DNA from: Neptunicella marina
Lineage (GTDB): Bacteria > Pseudomonadota > Gammaproteobacteria > Enterobacterales > Alteromonadaceae
DNA: 60,627 nucleotides
NCBI RefSeq assembly: GCF_014270035.1
Contig: NZ_JACNEP010000019.1
Span: forward strand, 1 to 60,627
Direction: 5' to 3'
Shown: positions 47,936-55,552 of the stretch, piece after piece
How positions within the stretch are numbered: position 1 is the stretch's first letter
Layout of the letters: every line of letters starts with the position of its first letter
The notes under the pieces: model-generated
The model's database searches: none
What the model was told of the DNA's origin: nothing
What the model saw: only the letters and a program-made list of their open reading frames with translations
Position numbers and translations under genes: made by a program

Positions 47936-49597
47936 ATGAATAAAACTAAGTTGGCTTCGCTGTGCGCGCTGTCGTTTTCACTGCTTTCAGGATTTGCCGC
48001 TCAGGCTGCTACCTATCAGGTTATTGAATTACCCACTGCCGAACTGGGGCGTAGCAGCTATTCTGTGGCTATTAATGATCAGGGTGAGTATTTGACTCAA
48101 CTTGATTTTGTATATCACCCTGTTATCGATGTGAGCTTACTTGATCTCACATTGCAAACCTATAAAGACAACCTGACCGATATTGATGCGGTCGAAAATG
48201 GTGATATCAATCATGACGACATGTTGTATTTGTACAACATACTGATACAACAACGGGGCAATTTATCCTTCCAGCAACGCGGAGAGTTGTTTACCGCCTA
48301 TGGCAGTGGAAATTCTGACGCGGAATTATTAACTGGTTATGATCAGGTTAATCCGGAAACGGGAGAACTTACACAGAGCACCACTAACCGGGCCAGTGAA
48401 ATTAATAATAAAGGCTGGATAGCTGGTTACTCAACTGCGCCTTACATCACGAAAAATTACACCAACGAAAATGATGAGGAAATTGTCTATCAACTGCGTG
48501 AATTCCCTCAGCGTGCTTATGTTGAAATGGGCGGGCAGTTAGTTGAGCTAAAACCTGAAGATATGCGGATAGGAGGCAGAAGCCGTGCTTATGGTTTAAA
48601 TGACAGTAATGAAATTGTGGGCTCAGCAGGGACTGAACTTTCAGACAACGGTGTTGAAGCCATTGCGAACTGTGAAGACGATGAGACACGTGGCGACAGC
48701 CCGTTAGATTATTGCTTACAGCAAATTGCAGATAACAATTATTTCACGCAACGTGCAGCATATTGGAAAATAAATGACTCTGGTGAAGTTATAGATTTTC
48801 AGTCATTTGGTGTGGTTGAAGGGCCTGATAGTATTAATGACAATATTTTTTCCAGCCGTGCAGAAGCTATTAATAACAACGGTGTGATTGTTGGCGCAAG
48901 TACATACAGTCAGGTTAACTATCTGGGGCAAATTTCTTATTATGATTTAGCGTCGATTTTTTCTGATAACGGTGTCGATAGTATTATCAATTTTGATGAT
49001 TATTATTCCAGTGAAGCTGTCGATATTAATGACCATAATCTGGTTGTTGGGAGCGCACGGAAAAGCATTAATGGATACCCACGTAATAAGTTTTTTGTTT
49101 ATAGCATTGACAGTAATGAAACCATTTTTCCGGAAGACTACTTCACTGGTTCTGATAGTGTCGCTCGCGCCATAAATAACAATGATATTGTGGTGGGGGA
49201 TGGTGAAGTTGACACAGGACTGAATGTGAATCGTCGTCGCCACGCATTTATTTATGATTACAATGAGCAGTCTTTCACTGATGTAAATGACCTTATCGCT
49301 TGTGATAGCCCATATTCTATCGTGCAAGCAAATGATATTAACGACAACAATGAAATTTTAGCCACTGCTGTTGTTAAAAAAGAAATGCTGGATATAACAG
49401 GCACGGCAATACTAAATGATGATGGTACAGCTGTAACTCAGGATATTGCCGTGGCAGTTAAGCTTGTTCCTATTGCTGGTGGTACCTCAGAAAACTGTAC
49501 CATTGATGAAGAAAAAAATCAGCGCAAAGGCGGCAGTTTTGGCTGGATATTATTACCCATTGCCTTGTTTGTCAGGCTGCGTCGAAAGGCTAAATAA
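47936..49597 (+). CDS. DUF3466 exported protein with GlyGly-CTERM tail
   Basis: A 553-residue protein with signal peptide about 1-24 (LLSGFAAQAA). The body holds repeated strand motifs of the kind AINNNGVIVGAS and DINDHNLVVGSA, reminiscent of HAF/propeller repeats. The C terminus, KGGSFGWILLPIALFVRLRRK, has the Gly-rich turn, hydrophobic helix and Arg/Lys cluster of GlyGly-CTERM signals, which rhombosortase cleaves in bacteria that use type II secretion to display proteins. It lies 17 bases after uup. Function unknown, surface location inferred. Confidence 0.82.
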   Translation: MNKTKLASLCALSFSLLSGFAAQAATYQVIELPTAELGRSSYSVAINDQGEYLTQLDFVYHPVIDVSLLDLTLQTYKDNLTDIDAVENGDINHDDMLYLYNILIQQRGNLSFQQRGELFTAYGSGNSDAELLTGYDQVNPETGELTQSTTNRASEINNKGWIAGYSTAPYITKNYTNENDEEIVYQLREFPQRAYVEMGGQLVELKPEDMRIGGRSRAYGLNDSNEIVGSAGTELSDNGVEAIANCEDDETRGDSPLDYCLQQIADNNYFTQRAAYWKINDSGEVIDFQSFGVVEGPDSINDNIFSSRAEAINNNGVIVGASTYSQVNYLGQISYYDLASIFSDNGVDSIINFDDYYSSEAVDINDHNLVVGSARKSINGYPRNKFFVYSIDSNETIFPEDYFTGSDSVARAINNNDIVVGDGEVDTGLNVNRRRHAFIYDYNEQSFTDVNDLIACDSPYSIVQANDINDNNEILATAVVKKEMLDITGTAILNDDGTAVTQDIAVAVKLVPIAGGTSENCTIDEEKNQRKGGSFGWILLPIALFVRLRRKAK

Positions 49598-49607
49598 TGA
49601 GTAGACT

Positions 49608-49635
49608 AAAAAGGGGCATTTAGCCCCTTTTTTTT
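49608..49635 (+). terminator. Terminator after the DUF3466 gene
   Basis: AAAAAGGGGC/GCCCCTTTTT hairpin with a 5-base loop and eight T. Confidence 0.9.
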
Positions 49636-49745
49636 ATGACAATTATTTTTTAGGTTAGTCATATTTATGCAAAAAAAATTTAATGAAATTGTCTTAATAA
49701 TTCAGGGGGTTAGGAACAATTGACTCAAACCGGGTTAAAAAAGTA

Positions 49746-49774
49746 TTGAACCAATTCCGCAGTTACCTTATCTA
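49746..49774 (+). promoter_or_regulatory. Putative rmf promoter
   Basis: TTGAAC at 49746-49751, 17-base spacer, TATCTA at 49769-49774. It lies 58 bases before the rmf start, after the previous terminator. Confidence 0.4.
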
Positions 49775-49831
49775 TATTTTTGTGGTCGCAATGATCACTT
49801 TCCTACGTAAAATAAATGAACGAGGTAATCA

Positions 49832-50017
49832 ATGAAAAGACAGAAAAGAGATAAACTCTCCAGAGCTCACGCTAAAGGTTATCAGGCTGGCATTTCAGGT
49901 AGATCCAAAGACATTTGTCCTCACACCGATTTAAACTCAGATACGCGCTCACAATGGCTAGGCGGATGGCGGGAAGCCATGGAAGACCGAAGTCAGGGTG
50001 TTAAACAATTTCTTTAA
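49832..50017 (+). CDS. rmf: Ribosome modulation factor
   Basis: A 61-residue basic protein that pairs 70S ribosomes into inactive 100S dimers in stationary phase. It opens MKRQKRDKLSRAHAKGYQAG and carries GISGRSKDICP and QWLGGWREAMEDR, almost identical to E. coli RMF apart from a few extra residues after the CP motif and at the end. ACGAGGTAATCA precedes the ATG. The uup ... rmf order is as in E. coli, although pqiABC is replaced by DUF3466. Confidence 0.97.
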   Translation: MKRQKRDKLSRAHAKGYQAGISGRSKDICPHTDLNSDTRSQWLGGWREAMEDRSQGVKQFL

Positions 50018-50033
50018 TATGTAATTCGTGATC

Positions 50034-50075
50034 AATAGCTGTTGTCATTTTCGAGTTTCAAATGCAACAGCTATT
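50034..50075 (+). terminator. Long hairpin between rmf and the convergent operon
   Basis: An 11-bp stem AATAGCTGTTG/CAACAGCTATT, extended inside by CATTT/AAATG. T-rich sequence follows on the plus strand, so it likely ends rmf and may shield the convergent minus-strand operon. Confidence 0.6.
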
Positions 50076-50082
50076 AGTTTGT

Positions 50083-50670
50083 TTAAAATGTAATGTTAGT
50101 CCCGACCATCACAGCGTTATTGCCTTGCTGAACGACTCCCCAGACTTTAAATTTATATACTTCCACACCAATTAGCCCGCCAACTTCACCATGATTGTTA
50201 AATCCGGCGCCGATATCTAACTTAATGCCTGATGGGGACGATTGCAGCGCTAAATTTCGGTAGTCCTGCACCAGCTTGTTATAGTCCTGCGTTAACGCAT
50301 CGTATTTGCCCGCAAGTTGATCATATAATGAAATCTGTAAATCATATTTATGCGTTAATTCAACGAGTTGATTACTAGCCAGTTCGTAATCTTTTGATAG
50401 TGTCTGATATTTTTGAATATCACCGGTTAATTTATCCGAGTTGTTTTTGTATTTTAAAAGCAACGTTTTTAGTTCGTCCATGCGCTGCAAATCGTCGGCA
50501 ATGCTTTGGGTATCAATACATTGTTTAGTCATTTGATTTTCTAACACGATATAATAACGTTTGCCCTGAATGATTTTCGGTTGTAATGCATCAGCGGCAA
50601 TGAGGAAATCGCAATTTTCAGCCAGCAGTGAGCCTGGTATTAGAGTCAGTAAAGCAAAATATTTACGCAT
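50083..50670 (-). CDS. Exported coiled-coil protein with beta-rich C terminus
   Basis: A 195-residue protein not assigned to a family. Signal peptide about 1-18 (LTLIPGSLLA), two cysteines early in the mature part that could form a disulfide, then a helical coiled-coil stretch (about 60-140; many L, Q, K, D, Y), and a last 47 residues that read as four short beta strands ending in phenylalanine (VMVGTNITF). Such an end resembles short outer-membrane anchors. The ATG at 50670 is preferred (GGGTGA upstream); a GTG at 50679 overlaps the previous stop. Last gene of a four-gene operon. Confidence 0.7.
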   Translation of the reverse strand: MRKYFALLTLIPGSLLAENCDFLIAADALQPKIIQGKRYYIVLENQMTKQCIDTQSIADDLQRMDELKTLLLKYKNNSDKLTGDIQKYQTLSKDYELASNQLVELTHKYDLQISLYDQLAGKYDALTQDYNKLVQDYRNLALQSSPSGIKLDIGAGFNNHGEVGGLIGVEVYKFKVWGVVQQGNNAVMVGTNITF

Positions 50671-50675
50671 AATTT

Positions 50676-51176
50676 TCACCCATTGACTGAGATGTTGTTA
50701 AGTTGACGATTGGCGGCGGCAATGTCTCTTAACGTTGCCAACGTTTGTTGACGTTGTTGCTGTTTAGACTGGTCCTGCTTTAATAACTCGCTTAACTGTT
50801 TATCCAGCTGCTGTTTTTCCTCGCTATGTTGTTGAGATTCTGTCTCAAGTTTTTGCTGTTGTTGTTTTAAATCCTTTACCTGACGTTCTATTTGTATTTG
50901 CTCTTGTCGTAATTGCTCGGTTTGTTTTACTAACTTGTCTCGTTGCTGTTGTAACTGTTTTTGTTGTTGTTTAATTTCCGCCCATTTTTGGTCTGCCTTT
51001 GCCAGTTTGTGTTTGTTGGAATAAATTTGCCAGGTACGGAAAAGCAATAAACTAACTCCCGCTGTAAGCACATGTGAGCGAATGCCTGAAGGTAATAAAA
51101 ATACGGCAGCCAAAAGCACGATAAATCCAATTAAAACGCCGGTATAATCGCGGTACTGCAAAATAAAATCCATCAT
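50676..51176 (-). CDS. Membrane-anchored coiled-coil protein
   Basis: A 166-residue protein, family not recognised. Residues about 12-30 and 36-52 are hydrophobic (one hairpin of two helices or one long anchor). From about 58 to 155 it is a Gln/Lys/Glu-rich coiled coil (repeats such as KQQQKQLQQQRDKLVKQ). The basic stretch right after the second helix favours a cytoplasmic coil if both helices cross the membrane; a single crossing would put the coil in the periplasm. It begins 11 bases after the preceding gene and its stop overlaps the next frame. Confidence 0.7.
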   Translation of the reverse strand: MMDFILQYRDYTGVLIGFIVLLAAVFLLPSGIRSHVLTAGVSLLLFRTWQIYSNKHKLAKADQKWAEIKQQQKQLQQQRDKLVKQTEQLRQEQIQIERQVKDLKQQQQKLETESQQHSEEKQQLDKQLSELLKQDQSKQQQRQQTLATLRDIAAANRQLNNISVNG

Positions 51177-51187
51177 GTGATGTCCTT

Positions 51188-51748
51188 TTAAAGTGCTTTG
51201 CGTAACTTCTTTGATTTTTCTAACGCAATAATTATTTTGTGCAGAGGAGCTGAACCAAGCCCCATGGCAATACCTGTTAAAATTAAATGTAATACATGGT
51301 TCAGGTAACCGTTATTAATGCTTAAATCTGTGTACTGTTTGATGGCACAGATGATGTCAATATCAGCAGCAAATGCTAAGGCTATACCGAGTAGCATACC
51401 GTTGATTTTATTGATTAATCGGATAGTGAAATGTCTTACTCGTTCGGCGGAGATGGATAATCCGTCAGTGTCCGCTGCTTGTACAGGACGAAACCGTTGT
51501 AGCAGTTTAGTCAGCGCTTTGGTGCGCAGCTGCTCAATCTGGTTATCAGAAGCCGCAGACTGGTTTAATTGATAATGATGCATGGACGTTTGCAGTTTTT
51601 GAGCACTCTGATTCCACAAGTTGTACCAACCGTATTTGACTTCCAACAGGCGGTAAAGGCACATTAAAATTTCTAAAATACGCTCTACTAATAAAGAGAT
51701 GAAAATAGCAGTAGCAACTAAAATAACGGATGAAGTGGCGCTGTCCAT
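51188..51748 (-). CDS. Three-helix membrane protein paralogous to the amidase membrane domain
   Basis: A 186-residue membrane protein of unknown family. Helices are near 9-31 (with LLVERILEIL), 117-135 (MLLGIALAFAADIDII) and 152-172 (LILTGIAMGLGSAPLHKII). The loop between helices 1 and 2 (about 35-112) is basic, which puts it in the cytoplasm, as is the C terminus (EKSKKLRKAL). Helix 1 and the GI..G...PLH motif of helix 3 recur in the amidase gene upstream, so the two proteins are paralogous in their membrane part. A holin-like or channel role is conceivable but not shown. Confidence 0.7.
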   Translation of the reverse strand: MDSATSSVILVATAIFISLLVERILEILMCLYRLLEVKYGWYNLWNQSAQKLQTSMHHYQLNQSAASDNQIEQLRTKALTKLLQRFRPVQAADTDGLSISAERVRHFTIRLINKINGMLLGIALAFAADIDIICAIKQYTDLSINNGYLNHVLHLILTGIAMGLGSAPLHKIIIALEKSKKLRKAL

Positions 51749-51760
51749 GTTGTTTGATTC

Positions 51761-53107
51761 CTAAGCCATTACGTAGGGCTTTAACTGAAATTGCTGACGT
51801 AAATTATCGATATTCCTTAGTGATAAGCTTTGTTGATGCTGGCGCAAAATAGCTTGCTGCAGTATCTCATGTGGAAACTGGTTGCCAGGGCATACGGTTT
51901 TTCCTGCTAACACATCACAGTGAGGAAGTATGTTTTGATTGAAATTGACAGGAATGGCATACAACTGAATCCACAGTTCAATTAAACAGGCCGCTGACTG
52001 TATTTGAGCGGAGGTAGGTTTTTTGTTGCCATAGCGGCCGTCATGGTTGCTAAAATCATCATCCGTTATTGAATGAAAGTTTCCATGCAGGGCTATGGCT
52101 AAACTTTGTTGATTGAATCCAATGCAATGATTGCCAGCGCGATCCCATCGGCAAAAGGGGTGGATCACACCGTCAGGCATTATGATTGCGTGATACGCTG
52201 TTAGCCATTTTTTACTGTCGATAAATTCACCAATAATGCCTTCAAATGCTAAGCCACTGTGCATCGCAGTATGATGATAAATAATCATATCCACAGGCTG
52301 TTGTCTAAGATGAGTCAACTCCAACGCATCCGGGTTAACTCCACCTTGATATATGATGGCAAAAGGGTTGGTATTTACCGGAGTATCGCTTTTGGATTTA
52401 ACCTCTCTGGCTTCTGAAATAACTTTCCCGGTTTGTTTTTGTTGCGCGCTTATTTCTTCTAAATGCATTTTTTTGGTGGTTAAAAATGTGATCAGGACGT
52501 GCAGTGGTTGTGCCCCTCCTGCAATCACTATCCCGCTAATGACTTCATCCAGTAATTGTGCCTGAACAGACAGGTCGCTTTTCCCCAGAAGCATGGACAG
52601 CAGGTGTAATTTCATAAAAGACGTTGCCGCAATAGCCAGCCCAACCGCGCTAAGAATGTAAAACAGGTTTAGTTGTGCATTGAGTAAGTCGGCTTTTAGG
52701 GGAGGTGCAAGCGGTGATAAGGCGATTGAACTGTATTTCTCAAACTGGCTTTCATCCCAGTTTTCTTCATCAGCTAGTGGTATTACAGGGGACTGGTATT
52801 TTTGTTGTTGTGTATTAACTAAAGGAGGAATCTCCTGTGTTTTTTGTTCCAGTTTTTGCAGTAAGTTGTGGTATTTATTTATGGTTTTTTCAGCTTTTGG
52901 ATTATTGATTTTTGACGTCAATTGTTGATAGCGGATCTGATTGATATTTGAACCATCAATGATGTGTTTTAGCCATTCAATAGCACGTTCAATTAACAGA
53001 GAAAATCCTGCTGCAACGGTCAGTGCCGTGATAATTTTTTCGATATCGGTTGGTGAAAAGGCCACGTTTTTCCCTGTTCGCTGTAATCTAATATCTTCCA
53101 ATGCCAT
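51761..53107 (-). CDS. Membrane-bound N-acetylmuramoyl-L-alanine amidase (T7-lysozyme/PGRP type)
   Basis: A 448-residue protein. N-terminal membrane module: helices near 25-45 (FSLLIERAIEWL), 146-172 and 188-210 (ISGIVIAGGAQPLHVLI), with a basic helical loop between the first two. C-terminal domain (about 270-425) matches Amidase_2: DMIIYHHT (zinc histidine H278 or H279), LTAYHAIIMPDG with the conserved Tyr305, LAIALHGNF, and LPHCDV...KTVCPGNQFP with ligands H396 and C406. These enzymes cut the bond between MurNAc and L-alanine. The positive-inside rule puts the amidase in the cytoplasm if all three helices span, in the periplasm if the third does not. First gene of the operon; a TTG at 53122 is an alternative start. 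Confidence 0.8.
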   Translation of the reverse strand: MALEDIRLQRTGKNVAFSPTDIEKIITALTVAAGFSLLIERAIEWLKHIIDGSNINQIRYQQLTSKINNPKAEKTINKYHNLLQKLEQKTQEIPPLVNTQQQKYQSPVIPLADEENWDESQFEKYSSIALSPLAPPLKADLLNAQLNLFYILSAVGLAIAATSFMKLHLLSMLLGKSDLSVQAQLLDEVISGIVIAGGAQPLHVLITFLTTKKMHLEEISAQQKQTGKVISEAREVKSKSDTPVNTNPFAIIYQGGVNPDALELTHLRQQPVDMIIYHHTAMHSGLAFEGIIGEFIDSKKWLTAYHAIIMPDGVIHPFCRWDRAGNHCIGFNQQSLAIALHGNFHSITDDDFSNHDGRYGNKKPTSAQIQSAACLIELWIQLYAIPVNFNQNILPHCDVLAGKTVCPGNQFPHEILQQAILRQHQQSLSLRNIDNLRQQFQLKPYVMA

Positions 53108-53326
53108 CGCTTGTGACCACAAATTGAATACAGCGTTAATTTTTAAAACGTAGCTGAGGAGCTCTGTTTCAGTATAGGCAAAAATGATTGGGTAATTGCA
53201 ATAAAATTATACAGTTGCAATAAAAAATGTTGTTAATAGCAAAGTATATGAACTTGGCAGGATTTAGAGGGGACTCTGCTGTTTAATCATGTATGCTAAA
53301 TCCTAAAAATGAAAACAAGGATAACC

Positions 53327-54616
53327 ATGACAATTCACATGACCAAACGGCAGTTTTTAAAAACGGGGACTGCGTTATTCGCTTCGGCAGGATTAACCAG
53401 CATGGTTAAGGCTACACCTAAAAAAAATACTCCTGGTGTATTATCTGATATCACCAAAGACGCCAGGCCGATTAGTGAAAAAGAACGAAAACTTCGTATT
53501 GAAAAAGCTCAGCAATTGATGCAACAGCAACATTTATCGGCATTAGTGCTTGAACCGGGTGCGGCAATGGATTATTTCAGCGGCATTCAGTGGTGGCGTA
53601 GTGAACGGCTTACCGCATTAGTGATCCCCGCTAAAGGTGAAATAGCCGTTGTTTGTCCTTTTTTTGAGGAGCCGAGTATTAGGGAAAGTCTGGCTATTGA
53701 TGACGATGTGCGAGTGTGGCAGGAGCATGAAAGTCCATTTGCGTTAATTAAAGAAATTTTGTTAGAACGAGGGGCGATAAACGGGCGTATAGGATTTGAA
53801 CATTCAGTTCGCTATTTTGTGTTGGACGGGCTTCAAAAAGCTATACCGGATCTTGTGCATGTTAATGCAGACTCTGTTACCCGCGGATGCAGAATGATTA
53901 AAACGGCTCACGAAATAGCACTCATGCATAAAGCCAGCGAAGTTACGTTAAAAGCCTATGAATATGTTTGGCAAAACCTGGCCGAAGGCATGACTCAACA
54001 GGATGTTAAATCCATGATGCATAAGGCGCAACAGCAACTTGGCGGGCATGGTATCTGGAATATGGCGTTGTTTGATGAAGCCAGCGCTTATCCTCACGGA
54101 ACTAAACAACAACATGTTATTAGAAAAGGCTCAGTTGTCTTAATGGACTGTGGCTGCAGTGTGCATGGTTACCAGTCGGATATCAGTCGTACTTTTGTGT
54201 TTGGCGAGCCTGACAAAAAAGTGCAAAAGGTTTGGCAAACTGTGCGTAAAGGCCAACAAATTGCGTTTGAAAATGCCAGATTAAATCAACCTGCCGGTCA
54301 GGTGGATGATGCCGTTCGAAACTGGTACACGGCACGGGGATTTGGTCCTGCCTATAAACTTCCGGGGTTATCGCATCGCACAGGACACGGTATTGGTATG
54401 GAAGGGCATGAACCGGTTAATTTTGTACACGGTGAAATGCAGGCATTAAAGCCAGGAATGTGTTTTTCAAATGAGCCGGGGATATATTTACCCGGAGAAT
54501 TTGGTGTACGTTTGGAAGATTGTATTTATATGACTGAAAACGGCCCAGTATGGTTTACTGAGCCAGCTCAGTCTATTGAGTCACCGATTGGTAAATTGAT
54601 GCCTCTGGCTGTGTAG
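53327..54616 (+). CDS. M24 family metallopeptidase (Xaa-Pro aminopeptidase-like) with Tat-like signal
   Basis: A 429-residue protein. The N terminus TKRQFLKTGTALFASAG resembles a twin-arginine signal with KR instead of RR. An N-terminal creatinase-type domain (about 50-190) is followed by the M24 pita-bread fold with metal ligands in MDCGCSVHGYQSDISRTF (two Asp), HRTGHGIGMEGHEP (His), SNEPGIYLPGEFG (Glu) and VRLEDCIY (Glu). It probably trims proline peptides in the periplasm. The ATG at 53327 has CAAGG 6 bases upstream and is preferred over 53309. It is divergent from the amidase operon across a 204-base spacer with no clear gene. Confidence 0.88.
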   Translation: MTIHMTKRQFLKTGTALFASAGLTSMVKATPKKNTPGVLSDITKDARPISEKERKLRIEKAQQLMQQQHLSALVLEPGAAMDYFSGIQWWRSERLTALVIPAKGEIAVVCPFFEEPSIRESLAIDDDVRVWQEHESPFALIKEILLERGAINGRIGFEHSVRYFVLDGLQKAIPDLVHVNADSVTRGCRMIKTAHEIALMHKASEVTLKAYEYVWQNLAEGMTQQDVKSMMHKAQQQLGGHGIWNMALFDEASAYPHGTKQQHVIRKGSVVLMDCGCSVHGYQSDISRTFVFGEPDKKVQKVWQTVRKGQQIAFENARLNQPAGQVDDAVRNWYTARGFGPAYKLPGLSHRTGHGIGMEGHEPVNFVHGEMQALKPGMCFSNEPGIYLPGEFGVRLEDCIYMTENGPVWFTEPAQSIESPIGKLMPLAV

Positions 54617-54640
54617 TAATACTGAAATATAAAAGCAAGT

Positions 54641-55534
54641 TTAACGCATGCACCAATGCTGAACTTGCTGCTGCTTTAAAAATGCTTCCGCTTGTTCGCC
54701 CTGTAATAAGGCCAGTGTGGCAAGTAACCCCGCCTGAATACAATGTTCTGCTATGACAGTGACAGAGCGGGGAGCATTTTTTACCGGATAACCCGTATGA
54801 GGGTTAAGTATATGGCTGTAACGTTCACCATTTTTTAGCAGATAACGTCGGCTATCTCCGCTGGTTGCCATGCCGCCATGATAAAGTGAAAGCGTTTTTA
54901 CAGCCTTATCCTGATTAAGTGGGTTTTCGATACCAATAACCCAGGGTTGTTGCCCGTCCCGGGCGCGGGTGATTTGTATATCTCCACCAAAATTTATCAA
55001 AATCGATATTGTTGGCTGGGCTTGCAGACAAACCTGAGCAACTTTGTCGACAGCATATTCTTTGCCAATACCGCCAAAATCGAGTTCGTAACCTTTAGGC
55101 ATTCGAAGCTGATGTTGATCAAAGTGTATTTTTTGCCAGCCGATAAAAGGCATTAAGTCCTGCACCAGACTGTCATCTGGCAATTTGTCACTGCCGTCAA
55201 AACGCCATGCTTTACGTAATACACCCGAGGTAATATCAAACATGCCCTGACTTATTTGATAGCAGGTATCAGCGAAAGATAATAACTTAAAGGTTTCGTC
55301 ATCGATCGCAACGGGGTTACCCTCAGCTGAATTAATTTGATGAACAATATTGTCGGGCAGATAGCGGCTAAACTTTTGTTCAATACGTTTTGTTTCCTGA
55401 TAGGCCAGTGCAACTAATTGCTGTGCAACTAACATATCGTCTGTATCTATAAGTAATTCACAGGGGCTTGCCATGGCATAAAACCGACCACAAATGTGGC
55501 CGGTTTTATGCTCTAGAACAAATGGTTGTTGCAT
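54641..55534 (-). CDS. apbE: ApbE-type FAD:protein FMN transferase without export signal
   Basis: A 297-residue enzyme of the ApbE family, which attaches FMN through a phosphoester to Ser or Thr of target proteins. Family marks: FGGIGKEYAVDKV, GGDIQITRA, GGMATSGDSRRY and SHILNPHTGYPV (Mg and flavin site). Most ApbE proteins are exported lipoproteins, but here the N terminus (MQQPFVLEHKTGH) has no hydrophobic segment or lipobox, and the previous stop is only 18 bases upstream, so no longer start exists. It is predicted to be cytoplasmic. Last gene of the TlpA-DUF4266-DUF3570-ApbE operon. Confidence 0.9.
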   Translation of the reverse strand: MQQPFVLEHKTGHICGRFYAMASPCELLIDTDDMLVAQQLVALAYQETKRIEQKFSRYLPDNIVHQINSAEGNPVAIDDETFKLLSFADTCYQISQGMFDITSGVLRKAWRFDGSDKLPDDSLVQDLMPFIGWQKIHFDQHQLRMPKGYELDFGGIGKEYAVDKVAQVCLQAQPTISILINFGGDIQITRARDGQQPWVIGIENPLNQDKAVKTLSLYHGGMATSGDSRRYLLKNGERYSHILNPHTGYPVKNAPRSVTVIAEHCIQAGLLATLALLQGEQAEAFLKQQQVQHWCMR

Positions 55535-55552
55535 TAATGACTGTCCGCTTAA

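Noticed and set aside
50083-53107. Interpretation as a prophage remnant
   Set aside because: No tail, capsid, replication or integrase gene is present and both flanks are ordinary chromosomal genes; kept only as an alternative origin.
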